Made by a program: the position numbers and the translations under genes
Assembly: GCF_028372415.1 (NCBI RefSeq)
Contig: NC_092875.1
Span: 410,699,739 to 410,763,738 of the forward strand
Direction of reading: 5' to 3'
Length of the DNA: 64,000 nt
From: Notamacropus eugenii
Lineage: Eukaryota > Chordata > Mammalia > Diprotodontia > Macropodidae
Notes under the pieces: model-generated
The model's database searches: none
The model's input: the letters and a program-made list of their open reading frames with translations, nothing else
Told to the model about the DNA's origin: nothing
Shown: positions 11,030-22,035 of the stretch, one piece after another
Position numbering within the stretch: position 1 is the stretch's first letter
Layout: every line of letters begins with the position of its first letter

Positions 11030-11165
11030 GGAGTGGGGAACTGTGGCCTCCAGGTAACATTTGGCATTCTAGGTCCTTGGGTGTGGCCTTTTTACCGAGT
11101 CCAAGTTTTACAGAACAAATCCTTTTATTAAGGGGATTTGTTCTGTAAAGTTTTGTTCTGTGAAA
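11030..11165. mobile_element. hAT-type MITE, left half only
   Basis: It opens close to the terminal repeat (form caggagtgggga) and reads through 'ttctaggtccttgggtgtgg' to the central hairpin, arms acagaacaaatcc and gggatttgttctgt around a short loop. It then stops soon after the centre, like the copy at 5806. The right half present in the 12511 copy is missing. Confidence 0.65.
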
Positions 11166-11227
11166 GCTTAAGCCTTTGCTCCAACATTCTCTACTACAGT
11201 AACACAGTTTGACCTTCTCCCTACCAA

Positions 11228-12085
11228 TTCTTTTTTTCCATTTAATAGTATTCTATTTTTTCCAATTACATGTAAAGATAGTTTATAAAATTCACTTTTA
11301 CAAGATGTTAAATTCCATTTTTCCTCCCTTCTTACCTCCCTTCCCCATGCCCAAAACAGCAAGTAATCTGATATAGGCTACACATGTGCAATCATATTAA
11401 GCATATCTCCACATAAGCCATGCTGTGAAAGAAGAATCAGAATAAAGGGGAAAAAATCACAGGAAAGAAAAAGAGGACAGAAAATAGTATGCTTCGATCT
11501 GCATTCAGAATCCATATTTCTTTTTCTGGATATAGATAGCATTTTTGATCATGAGTCTTTTGGTATTGTCTTAGATCATTGCTGAGAAAAACTAAGTCTA
11601 TCAAAGTTGGTCATCACACAGTGATGCTATTACTGTATACAATATGCTCCTGGTTCTGTTCATGTCAATCAGCATCACTTCATTCAAATCTTTCCAGGTT
11701 TTTCTGAAGTTTGCCTGCTCATCATTTCTTATTGCACAATAGTATTTCATTGCATTCATATACCACACCTTGTTCAGTCATTCCCCAATTGATGGACATC
11801 CCCTCAATTTCTAAATCTTTACCACCATAAAAAGAGCTGTACATATGGTCCCTTTCCCCCTTTCTATGCTCTCTTTGGGAAGCAGACCTAACAGTGCTAT
11901 TGCTGAATCAAAGGGAATGCAAAATTTTATAGCCCTTTGGGCATAGTTCCAAATTGTTCTCCAGAATGGTCAGATCAGTTCACCACTCCACCAACAATGC
12001 ATTAGTGTTCCATATTTTTCCACATCATCTCTGCCTTAATAATTTCTCTTTTTTTCATGTTACCCAATCAGATAGTTGTGCTTCC
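11228..12085 (-). mobile_element. L1 3' end (ORF2 C-terminus and 3' UTR)
   Basis: The plus strand is the reverse complement of the marsupial L1 3' end. Ordered landmarks are 'ccaattacatgtaaagatag', 'atcatgagtcttttggtatt', 'tcatttcttattgcacaata', 'ccccaattgatggacatccc' and 'ccagaatggtcagatcagtt'. These correspond to the end of ORF2 and the 3' UTR of copy A (19.6 kb down to 18.8 kb). It is 5' truncated, the usual outcome of L1 insertion. Confidence 0.8.
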
Positions 12086-12104
12086 TAAGAATTTTTACAA
12101 ATAC

Positions 12105-12293
12105 CTCCTTCTACAACACAACAGAATACATGGTAGTGTAGGAGAAACAAATACTGGAATCAAGAAAGTTGAATTCAAATCCTGTTCTGGATACCTCCTA
12201 GTCATGCGAACATGGACAAATCACTTAATCCTCCATGGTCTCATATTTCTCACATGCAAAATGGTCGTAATAACACATGTAGTCCTTACTTCA
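12105..12293 (+). mobile_element. tRNA-derived CORE-SINE (MIR/THER1 type)
   Basis: It has a head-like segment followed by 'gttgaattcaaatcctgttc', 'acaaatcacttaatcctcc' and 'catgcaaaatggtcgtaat', which are SINE landmarks in the right order. The frame at 12057-12455 spans this SINE and its neighbour and is not a gene. Confidence 0.6.
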
Positions 12294-12295
12294 GA

Positions 12296-12500
12296 GTTAG
12301 CTAGTTGGTTCAGTAGACAGAGTGTTGGATATGGAGTTAGAAAGATGAGTTCAAATCCTGACTCACATACTTACCAAATTGTGACTCTCTGCAAATCATT
12401 GAGCCTCCTTACGTATAAAAAGGATAATAACCTCACCTATCTTCTACAGTTTTGATAAAGATAAAATAAGGTATTTAGAAGATATTTTACAAAACTTAAA
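12296..12500 (+). mobile_element. tRNA-derived SINE, nearly full length
   Basis: It starts with a tRNA-like head, 'agctagttggttcagtagac', with A-box- and B-box-like parts. The B-box region is 'gagttcaaatcctgac'. The body reads 'ctctgcaaatcattgagcct' and the tail 'aagataaaataaggtattta', as in MAR/THER SINEs. It follows another SINE directly, both on the plus strand. Confidence 0.65.
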
Positions 12501-12510
12501 AGGACTTCAG

Positions 12511-12695
12511 GGGTAGGAAACATGGCCTTGAAGCCACATGTGGCCTTCTAAGCTTTGTAATTGAGTCCAAGTTTTACAGAACAAATCCTTTTATTAAGGG
12601 GATTTATTCTGTGAAGTTTGAGTTCAAAGGTCTGCATTTGAGGACCTAGAGGGCTACATGTGGCCTCAAGGCCACAGATTCCCCACCTCTGGACT
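12511..12695. mobile_element. hAT-type MITE, full palindromic copy
   Basis: The left end reads CAGGGGTAGGAAAC and the right end GATTCCCCACCTCTG, whose reverse complement is CAGAGGTGGGGAATC, so the termini are inverted repeats. The whole element folds on itself around the central acaaatcc/gggattta hairpin. There is no transposase, so it was mobilised in trans. The flanks contain 'ggactt' on the left and 'gactaca' on the right. Exact 8-bp duplications are not clear because termini and flanks resemble each other. The CAGGGGT terminus is the form seen in Charlie-like hAT elements. Confidence 0.75.
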
Positions 12696-12742
12696 ACATA
12701 AAGGTTAACTATTATTATTAATGTGAGGAACAAAACTGTAAA

Positions 12743-12813
12743 TGACTTTTACAATGCTATAGATATATTTACAATGCTATAGATATATAATTTTACAACG
12801 CCATAGATATATC
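12743..12813. repeat. Short tandem repeat, three units of about 22 bp
   Basis: Three tandem units of the form tttacaatgctatagatata. The third differs by several substitutions (acaacgccatag). Confidence 0.85.
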
Positions 12814-12815
12814 AC

Positions 12816-13239
12816 TTATTATTAAGGAAGGATTTTCTAATACATCTTCTAAGTTCTCCCAGACCCCCGTATATTTATGCATTCAATTTCTGGTCAATGA
12901 TTCTCTCTTGATGGTATGATTATTTTTGCCTTTCCCTGTTCCCCTTAACTTGTCGATATTTCAAGATTTTCTCATTTTCTGCATTGTAGTTGTCTCTAGA
13001 TCAAGTGCTTATTTTTAAATTCTCCCGTTCCCCTTGCCCTAACTACATGGGCTTACACATGATAGCTGTTAAAGTGCTTAAAGAAATGTATAGCTTAATA
13101 GAGAGAGATGATGTTTCTATAACACTCTCAGTAGGTATTTACGTTATTGTTGTTGTTGTTATTCAGTAGCTATGAGGGTTGTGCTAAATAAACCATCTAT
13201 AGATTCTCTCACGCAGTGAGCACATCTTTCCCCAGATCA
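12816..13239. other. No gene or named repeat recognised
   Basis: Sequence with a short (TTG)n run near 13147-13160 and no other feature that I recognise. Confidence 0.4.
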
Positions 13240-13765
13240 TACTGGCTTGGACACACTGAAAACTTCAAAGTCCATAGAAATAACTATGAAAAAAAGCAAC
13301 ATAAAAAGCCTGAAGTTTGAGAAAGTGCCTTTAAAGCCCTTAGTGAGCAGAGCCCAACTTTAACATAAAGTTCAAAATCAAGAAATAAACTACAAAAATT
13401 GAGCAAACAAGGAAACAAAGAACTTGACCATAAAAAAGCTACTACAGTGGCAGGGAAGACTAAGACACAAATATAGAAGATAATAATGTCCAAACAGCTA
13501 TAAGAAGAGGCTCAAAGAAAAATGCTAATCAGACACACATCCAAAAATAATTTCTAGAAGAGCTTGCAAATGATTTTCAAAATCAAATAAGAGTGGTAGA
13601 AAAAATAATTAGGTAAAGAAATGTAAAAAAGAAAGAAAATCATGAAAAAACAAAAACACCTCAGCAAAAGAGGTCCAATAACCTTTAAGAAATAAGGCCT
13701 TAAAAAGCAAAATTGACCACATGGAGAAAAGAAGTACAAAAGCTCACAGAAGAAAATAATTCAGT
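13240..13765 (+). pseudogene. Old L1 ORF1 N-terminal and coiled-coil fragment (copy H)
   Basis: The DNA matches the ORF1 start region of other L1s in this window: a run like 'ggcagggaagactaagaca', then 'gctcaaagaaaaatgctaa', 'aaatcaaataagagtggta' and a coiled-coil-coding part with 'gaccacatggagaaaag'. It is full of stops and frameshifts. It ends exactly where copy A begins and does not resume beyond A, so its 3' side has been lost or rearranged. Confidence 0.6.
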
Positions 13766-14442
13766 CACCTACTTGAACTTCTGGGAGCCAAGTTGGCAGA
13801 GTGATCTATAAATGCTCTACCTCTCCACTTGTTGACTTTGAAAAACTCAGAGAACATATCCCCAGGAAATATCCTGGAAGAGTGGGATCAGCTGAAGGGG
13901 CAAACAATCTCTTAGCCCATGATGCTAGGAAAATTGTAAAGGGGCGGGTGCCTCTTGCTGTGGCTGAAGGGGACCAGCATAGGACTGGAGCTATCCCAGA
14001 TAGCCCTACCTCAGGGAACCTGGAGGAGATCCTGAGCCCCAGTGGGAATGGAGCATCAATCATTAATACTAGGACCCCAGGCATGCCTCAGCACAGCCAG
14101 GGGAATAGAAAAGACACAAGTGCAAACTGGTTTCCCCCACCACTGATCCTGCCTGTGCTCAGGAAAGGAGTCCTCCTGTGACTGAACCAGCCCTCCTCCA
14201 CACTTAATGAAGATAGCTCCATGATAATTCCTGGGAAAATCAGAAAGACTTCACCTGATCTGTGCTTTGGCACATCAGCCAACTCAGCACTAGGCAAACT
14301 ACAGGATTCTAGCTTCAAACTGAAAGAATCAGAGGCCACAATACACAACGCCTCAAGTTCTAAGTGCAAAAATGGTGGGACACAAGCCCCTGTGCACCAG
14401 AAGCAGAGATTCACTTTAAAAGCCAGGAAAAGGATGATAATC

Positions 14443-15575
14443 ATGAACAAGAAACAAACCAGAAAAGATAAGACAATAGAATTTTTCTGTGGGGACAAGG
14501 AACAAAACATGAATACCAAAGAGGTCAGCATTGAGACTGTATTACCATCTGAAACTTCAGAAGGAAATATGAATTGGTGTCAAGCCCAAAGAGCATTCTT
14601 GGAAGAGCTCAAGAGGAATTTTTAAAGCCAAATTAGGGAAGTAGAAGAAATACTGGCCAATGATTTTCAAAATATGAAAAAAGAAATCACAGAAGAATTT
14701 GAGAGGAAAATTGGACTAATGGAAAAGGAAACTCAAAATGTAACTGGGAAAATTGCACAAATGGAAAAGGAAGCACAAAACCTAACTGGAAACATTGGAC
14801 AAATGGAAAAGGAAGTACAAAAACTAACTGAAGAAAAATAACTCCTTAAAAGGGACAGTTGGACAGATGGAAAAGGAGATGCAAAAGTTAACTGAAGAAA
14901 AATAATATGATAAAAATTATAATTGGACAGGTGGAAGCTAATGAATCTATGAGACATCAAGAATCAGTCAAGCAGAATCTAAAGAATGAAAAGATACAAG
15001 GAAATGTAAAATATCTAATTGGAAAAACAACTGACCTGGAAAATAGATCCAGGAGGGAAAATCTAATAATTATTGATCTACCAGAAAGCCATGATGAGGA
15101 AAAGAGCCTGAACAACATCTTTCAAGAAATGATCAAGGAAAACTTCTCAGAAGTCTTAGATTCAGAGGGCAAAATCAGCATCAAAAGAACCCACCATTCA
15201 TCTCCTGAAAGTGATCCCAAACTGAAAACACCAAGGAATATCATTGCCAAATTCCAGAACTGTCAAGTGAAGGAGAATATACTGCAGGTAGTTAGAAAAA
15301 AAAAAACTATTTAAATATCAAGGAGCTACAGTCAGGATCACACAGGACCTTTTAGCTTCTACATTAAAAGATCACAGGGACTGGAATATGATATTCTGCA
15401 AGGCAAATGAGCTGAGACTACAACCAGAGATCAATTGCTCAGCAAAATTAAGCATAATATTTCAGACAAGGAGATGGACATTCATTCAAATTAGGGATTT
15501 CCAGACCTTCCTGATGAAAAGGTCAGAGATAATAGAAAATTTGATCTTGAAACACAAGTCTCAAGAGAGGCATAA
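14443..15575 (+). pseudogene. L1 ORF1p remnant (copy A)
   Basis: ORF1 encodes the RNA-binding chaperone of the L1 RNP. The start was chosen at MNKKQTRKDKTIEFF, which aligns with copy B's MNKKQKRKEKTIESF. A coiled-coil region follows at about 14640-14930, built from 42-bp repeats of the form QMEKEVQKLT. The RRM-like domain lies at about 15010-15310 (phrases TDLENRSRRENL, IIDLPESHDEE, PRNIIAKFQNCQVKENILQ). The C-terminal domain is at 15388-15575, ending in a QERHKK-type or VSREA-type tail depending on frame. In-frame stops at about 14623 and 14839, plus frameshifts near 15315 and 15550, make it non-functional. Confidence 0.8.
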
Positions 15576-15950
15576 AAAGGTAAACAGGAAAAAAACTTGT
15601 TATTCAATATGAGCAAATGATTTACATCTCTATAAGGGAAGATGATACTTGTGAATCTTGAGAATCATATAGGTATTATGATACTAAAATGGATATACAT
15701 AGATAGATAGAGTGGGTATAAAGTAAATGATGTGAAGATAAAAATAGGATTTAAGGGTGCAAAGGGCTTGTAACAGGAGTTGTGAAAAGGAGGAGGCAGA
15801 TAAAGGTAAATTACATCACCGGAAGAGGCACAAAAAATATTACAGTAGAAGGAAAGAGGGGAGGGAGATAAGCATTGTTTGATATTTACTCACATGTGAT
15901 TTGATTCAAGGAGGGAACAATAAACTCAGTTAAGTACAGAAATTTAACTA
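15576..15950 (+). other. L1 inter-ORF spacer (copy A)
   Basis: This purine-rich spacer is shared with copy B (59982-60350). It contains a short 'atagatagatag' run near 15702. HAL1-type elements in this window carry related sequence as their 3' region. Confidence 0.65.
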
Positions 15951-18900
15951 GTTGTTGTGGGAAGAAGTAGACAGCAAAACTATCCTAGTGGGGGACCTCA
16001 GCCTCCCCCTCTCTGAACTTGATAAATCTAACCTCAATATAAAAAAGAAAGAAGCTAAAGACATGAATAAAACTCTGGATAAGGTAGATATAATAGATCT
16101 CTGGAGAAAATTGAATGGGGATAGAAAGGAATATACCTTTTTTCAGTGGTACATGGGACATACACCAAAATTAATCATGTAGTAGGGCATGAAAACCTCA
16201 AAATCCAGTGCACAAAAGCAGAGATAGCCATTGCATCCTGCTGAGATCATAATGCAATAACAATTGTATGTAATAAAAGATAAACCAAAAACTAAATGGA
16301 AACTTAACAATCCCTAAAGAAGGAGTGGGTTAAACAACAAATCATAGAAACAATCAACAACTTAATTCAAGAGAATGACAACAATGAGACAATTTACCAA
16401 ATCTTATGGGATACTGCAAAAGCAGTTCTTAGCAGAAGTTTTATATCTTTGAATGCCTACATGAATAAAATAGAGAAAGAGGGGATCAATGAATTGGACA
16501 TGCAGCTGAAGAAGCTAGAAAAAGAACAAATTGAAAATCCCCAAGTAAATACCAAATTAGAAATACTGAAAACCAAAGGAGAGATTAATAAAATTGAAAT
16601 TAAGGAAACTTTTGAATTAGCAAATAGAACTAAGTGTTGTTTCATGAAAAAAAGTAAAATCAATAAATCTTTGGTCAATTTGATTTAAAAAAAGAAAGAA
16701 AAAACCAAATTGCCAATATCAAAAATGAAAAGGATGAACTCACATCCTAGGAGGAGAAAATTGAAACAAAAATTAGAAATTACTTTGGCCAACTGTATGC
16801 CCATAAATTTGACATTTTTAGTGAGATGGATGAATATTTTAAAAAATATGAATTGCTCAGATTAGCAGAAGAAGAATTTGAATACTTAAATATCCCCATC
16901 TCAGAAAAAGAAAGTGATCAACTCTCAATGAACTCCCTATAAAAAAATCTCCAGGGACAGATAGATTTATAAGTGAATTCTATCAAACATTTCAAGAACA
17001 GTTAATTTCAATAGTATATAGACTATTTGGGGAAACTGGCCAAGAAGGAGTCCAACCAAATTCTTTTTATGATACAAAAATCATTCTGATAATTAAACTG
17101 AGGAGAGTCAAAGCAGAAAAACAAAATTATGGACCAATTTCGCTAATGAATATGGAGGCAAACATTTTAAATATATTAACAAGAAGATTATAGCAAACTA
17201 TCATGATAATAACAGACATTGTTCAGTTAGGATTTATACCAGTAATGCAGGGCTGGTGCAATATAAGGAAAACTATCAGCATAATTGATCATATTAACAA
17301 CAAATCTAAGAGAAAACATATTATTATCTCAATAGATGCAGAAAAAGCTATTGGTAAAATACAACACCCATTCCTATTGGAAACACTGGAGAACATGGGA
17401 ATAAATGGAAATTTAAAATAATAAGTAGTATCTATCTAGAATCACCAGCAAGCATTATACGTAATGAGGATAAGCTAGATAGATTTCCCATAAGATCGGG
17501 GGTGAAACAAAAGATGTCGCTTATCACCACTGTTATTCAATATGACACTAGAAATGTTAACTTTAACAATAAGAGATGAAAAAGAAATTGAAAGAATTAG
17601 ACTAGACAAGGGAGAAGCTAAGTGATCACTCTTTGCAGACAATATGATGATATATTTAGAGAATTCTAGAGAATCAAGTAAACAAATACTTGAAATAATA
17701 AACAAGTTTGGTAAAGTAGCAGGATATAAAATAAACCAAAATAAATCACATCCATTTTTATATATTACTAATAAGGCCCAACAGCAAGAAAAAGAAAGAG
17801 AAATCCTGTTTAACATTTCTGTAGAAACTATTTGGGATTCTACCTGCCGCAATAAACCCATGGAATATGTGAACACAATTACAAAACTCTTTTCACACAA
17901 ATAAAGTCAGATACAAATAATTGGACAAACTTCAGTTGTTCATGGGTAGGCTGAGCTAATATAATGAAAATGACAATTTTACCTAAATTAATTTACTTAT
18001 TCAGTACCATACCAATAAAACTACCAAAAAAGTATTTTATTGAGCTAGAAAAAATAATATCAAAATTCATCTAGAAGAACAAAAGATTCAGAATATCAAG
18101 AAAATTAATGAAAAGCAACACTAGGGAAGATAGCCTAGCCCTATCAGATCTCAAATTGTATTATAAAGTAGCAATCATTAAAACCACTTGGTACTGGCTA
18201 AGAACTAGGGGGTAGATTAATGGAATAGATTAGGTACATAAGACACAGCAGTCAATGATTACAGCATTCTACTGTTTGATAAACCCAAGGACCCAAGCTT
18301 CTGGGACAAGAATTCACAGTTTGACAAAATATGCTGTGAAAACTGGAAAATAGTGTGGTGGAAAGTGGGCATAGGCCAATGCCCGACACCATATACCAGA
18401 ATAAAATTCAAATGAGAAGGTATAAAGGTTGATATTACAAACAAATTAGAGGATCAAGGAATAGTTTATGTATCAGATTTATGGAGAATGGAGGAATTTC
18501 TGACCATACATGAGATAGAGCATGTTATGAAATGCAAAACAGATAACTTTGAATACATTAAATTGAAAAGTTTTTGCATAAACAGACCCAATGCAACCAA
18601 GACTAGGAGAAAAGCAGAAAACTGGGAAAGAATTGTCACCACTAGTCTATGTGATAAAGGTCTCATTTCTGAAATATATGGAGAACTGAGTCAAATTTAC
18701 AAGAACACAAGTCAAGTAAATGGTCAAAGGAAATGAACAAGCAGTTTTCAGAGGAAGAAATTACACCTGTCTATAGTCTTATACAAAATGCTCTAAATTA
18801 CTATTGATCAGAGAGATGTAAATCAATATAACTCTGAGTTATCACATCACATCTGGCAGATTGACTAACATGACAAAACAGGAAAATGATACATGTTGGA

Positions 18901-19050
18901 GAAGATGTGAGAGAGTTCGAAAATTAATTCATTGTTAGTGGAACTAAGCTGATCCAACCATTCTAGAGAACATTTGGAGCTATGCCCAAAGGGCTATAAA
19001 AATGTGCATAACCTTTGAACACCAATAGTACCTCTTGGGCTGTATCCTAA
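15951..19050 (+). pseudogene. L1 ORF2p remnant with deleted endonuclease start (copy A)
   Basis: ORF2 normally encodes an APE-like endonuclease and a reverse transcriptase. The first part of the endonuclease is missing. It resumes at SKTILVGDLSLPLSELDKSN, where the usual GDFN reads GDLS, so the Asn is lost. A linker/helical region follows at 16449-16688 (MNAYMNKIEKEGINELDMQL), then RT pieces at 17203-17421 (phrases [24 protein letters not shown]) and 17644-17904. The catalytic motif at about 17629-17649 reads FADNMM in place of FADDMM. The C-terminal part continues at 18488-18736 (a KSFCINRPNATKTRRKAENW stretch). Many stops and frameshifts are present. Confidence 0.8.
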
Positions 19051-19700
19051 AGAAATCATGAAAATGGGGAAAGGCCTCACATATATAAAAATATTTCTAA
19101 CAGCTCTTTATGTGGTGGCCAAGAACTGGAAATTTAGGGGATGCCCATAAGTTGTGGAATGGTTGAACAAGTTGTGGTATATGAATTTAATGGAATACTG
19201 TGCTGTAAGAGATGACAAACAGTAGGACTTCAGAAAAACCTGGAAAGACTTATATGAACTGCTGCTGAGTGAAATAAGCAGAACCAGGACAACATTGTAC
19301 ATAGTAACAACCACAATGTGTAAGGACTGTTTCTGATAGACTTAGTCCTTCACAGTAATGGAAGGATCTAAAGCATTCACAAAGGTCTCTTGAGGCAAAA
19401 TGCCATCCACATCCAGAGAAGGAACTATGGAATGGGAATGCAGAATGAGGCAGACTATTTTCTCTTGTGTTATGTTTTGGTTTGTTTTGTTTTCTTGGTT
19501 TCTCTCATTTATTTTTAGTTCTTTCATGAATCATGACTACTATCAAAATGTGTTTAATTTGATTGTAAGTGCAGAACACATATAACATGGCATGCAGTCT
19601 CAGGGAGGGGTGCGGGAGGAAGGTGGAGGAAATTTAAAAGTTATGAAAGTGATTTTTGAAAACTGCAAATAGATAAATTAAATGAAAAAAATGAAAAATG

Positions 19701-20689
19701 GGAAACTGAACATAAAATGTAAAATAAATCGGATGTGTAATCCAAATATGAAATGGGAAGAAGTTTGGTTGAAAAGGCTGTGGAATATCATGATCCATAC
19801 AGTGTAATGGATAGCTCCTTTTATCAAACTGATCTTCTATGTTATCAGTGTGGATTATCCTCTTTTCCAAAAAGTGTACTTAATCTTTACCTGAAAGCAA
19901 GTGCAATTACTATAATTTTGAAAAAAAAAGAATTGCATGAGATGATATTTCTCTATATTCCCTTCTAGTTTTACTTTCTGATACTCTATGTTTTTACATG
20001 ACTTAGTATTCAAATTAATTGTCAAATTCTATAGTCCATGCTCTCAGACACAGTATTGATTTTTTTTTAATAGTACAGAGCAGTAAGACTAAGGTTAAGT
20101 GAATGCTACAAAGCTGATATTTCATCTGAATGATTGTCTTCCCTCATAGTTAGTTCTGTTGTTGAAGAGAAACACCAATGCAGAATAGAAGAGTTCAGGA
20201 AGCTATGATGGAGAAGGTGGACTTTAAATTGGACCTCAAAGTGTGGGGATGTTGAGATAGAGAGATGCGAGCACATTCTACTATTGTTGAGTAATAGAAT
20301 GAGCAATGGTCCTCTCTGAAGCTGGAGTAAGCATTGAATGTTCAATAACTTAGAATATCATACAGAATTAATAATTTTCTGTGTGTAATGTGGACTTAAA
20401 TTAAGGAACACCTTGACATTTAATCAGGGAATCTGAACACTACATCTTAGTATATGGGAAACCAGTGAATATTTATGAGCAAAGGAGAAGAATCTTACAA
20501 CTGTGATAATTTTTCTGGTACAAAGCTCCCAAGGAAATTTTGCAGACTCCCTTCCCCCACCAACCAAATCTTGGAAAGATTGTTGGTATTCATCTTGAGG
20601 AGCCATCTCTTTTTGTGGAATTTTTGAGGGTTAGGTGTGGTAATTATGCCAATCATGACAGAGTTTACCAATGTTATTATTTTGACCTG
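19701..20689. other. No gene; possible weak L2 trace
   Basis: The part at about 20200-20300 vaguely resembles the L2 3' region on the minus strand (for example 'gagatagagagatgcgagc'), but too weakly to call. Other short frames show no domain. Confidence 0.35.
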
Positions 20690-20822
20690 ACTGCAGATTA
20701 TAAGCAGAAAGGGAACTTAGAGATCATATTCAACATAACATCTCCATCTTCCCTATTTTTTTTTTTTACAAATGAGAAAGTTAAGACTCAAGGAGATAAA
20801 GTGACAGGATCAGAACTGAAAG
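20690..20822 (-). mobile_element. MIR-type SINE fragment
   Basis: The antisense landmarks are 'ttacaaatgagaaagttaag', 'actcaaggagataaagtgac' and 'aggatcagaactgaaagg'. A T-run interrupts it near 20757-20767. A second MIR on the same strand follows immediately. Confidence 0.6.
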
Positions 20823-20824
20823 GC

Positions 20825-21010
20825 CCTCAGAAACAATCAAGTTTAAGTCCCTTTTTGTACAGATGAGAAAACTGTGGCTAAGAGAGGTTTAGTGACTGGT
20901 CCAGTGGACATGCACATCTAAGATAGTATTAGATATAGGATTAGAGTCCAGATAATCCTAACTCTAAGTTTAGCTCTCTACTCTCTGTGCTATATGGTTT
21001 GTAAGTAACA
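20825..21010 (-). mobile_element. MIR-type SINE
   Basis: The antisense landmarks 'ttgtacagatgagaaaactg', 'gctaagagaggtttagtgac' and 'tagctctctactctctgtgc' appear in order. It is nearly full length. Confidence 0.65.
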
Positions 21011-21019
21011 GAGCTAGTA

Positions 21020-21236
21020 TTCAAAATCACTTATTTTTTAAAATAGATTTTTAAAATTCATATCCTTACTTTTACGTTGTCTCAAGATCTCCATGTATTC
21101 TTCCCCCTTTTCTTCCCAGAGAGTCATTATCTAGAAATATAATTGTTTAAAAAGGAAAAGAACAGAAAAAACAACAACAAACCTCATGGTACATGGAATG
21201 TTCCATATATATGGACCCAAACTTTACAGTTGAACA
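21020..21236 (-). mobile_element. Old L1 3' end, first part
   Basis: The sequence is A/T-rich at its terminus and then resembles the antisense L1 3' UTR, with a phrase like 'catggaatgttccatatata tggaccc' (overlap of 'ggaatgttccatatatatg'). It appears to continue after the SINE at 21237-21500. Confidence 0.45.
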
Positions 21237-21500
21237 GAGGGAGGTATCTTGAGATAGTTGGTGGAGTCCTCCATAGAATACCTGGTCTGGAGTCAGGAAA
21301 AGCTGAGTTCAAATCTGGCCCAAGGAACTTCTTAGTTATTTAATCCCAAGCAAGTCACTGTCTGCTTCAGTAAAATGAAGATAATAAAACCATTTGCCTT
21401 CCTCGGTTCTTGGGATGATCAAATGTGATAATATTGTTAAAGCTCTTAGCATAGTGTCTGGCAGGTAGCAGGTACTTAAACATTTGTTTCCTTCCTTCTC
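21237..21500 (+). mobile_element. tRNA-derived SINE (MAR/THER type), full length
   Basis: The head contains 'gtcctccatagaatacctg' and the B-box-like 'gctgagttcaaatctggcc'. The body has 'ccaagcaagtcactgtctgc' and 'tcagtaaaatgaagataat'. The tail reads 'gttaaagctcttagcatagt' then 'ggcaggtagcaggtacttaa'. It splits an older L1 3' end on the opposite strand. Confidence 0.7.
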
Positions 21501-22035
21501 ATATCTTTTCTTTGGAACTAACGTTGTTCTTTATAACTTTAAGGATTATTATAGAAGATGACAATTACTTTTCCAGTATTTCATGGCTATTGTTCTTTTT
21601 ATTTACACTTATAACGATATGATGTGTATTGCTTATTTCACCTTGTATCCATTCATATGGCTTCCCCATGCCTTACCTTATCCATCATTTTCATCATTTC
21701 TTCCAGTACAGTAATATTCTGTTGTACTCATATACCAGAATTATTTTTTTATCCATTCTCCACTGTTTGTCATCTAATTTGTTTCTTTACTACAACAAAA
21801 AGTGCAAACATTTGGGTGTGTATGGAGTTTCTCTTTTTGTCAATCACCTCCTCAAAGTTTATGACTAGCAGGAACATCTGGGGCAAATGGTCTGCACATT
21901 TTAACGCCTTTCTTACATAATTCCAAATTACTTTCCAGAATAAAAGCTGTCTCCTGATTTAACATCCGGTGCCTTTCTCCTCTACACTGAACCACATCAT
22001 TGCAGCTGTATTGATCTTGTTGAGATTCATATCAA
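21501..22035 (-). mobile_element. Old L1 3' end, second part
   Basis: The plus strand resembles the antisense of L1 3' sequences: 'catataccagaattatttt', 'ttgtttctttactacaacaa', 'ggggcaaatggtctgcacat' and 'caaattactttccagaat'. It is more diverged than the L1 tails at 11.2 or 39.9 kb, so it is an older subfamily. The frames at 21624-21920 are shadows. Confidence 0.6.

Larger units (their letters stand above)
13766..19700 (+). mobile_element. L1 LINE, near full-length (copy A)
   Basis: This is a nearly complete L1 in the order 5' UTR, ORF1, spacer, ORF2, 3' UTR and A-rich tail. The start at about 13766 lines up with position 58381 of copy B ('agtcacctacttgaac' against 'agtcatctacttgaac'). The 5' UTR includes a start-proximal gagccaagttggcagagtg box. 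ORF1 and ORF2 are both broken. Relative to copy B, about 580 bp are missing near 15950-15958. The 3' end is set where similarity to other L1 tails stops, near 19700. I found no convincing target-site duplication. Confidence 0.85.

Noticed and set aside
13801..14181. 126-codon plus frame that looks like a protein
   Set aside because: It lies in the 5' UTR of L1 copy A, aligned with the untranslated region of copy B, and does not match an ORF0-type or other known protein.
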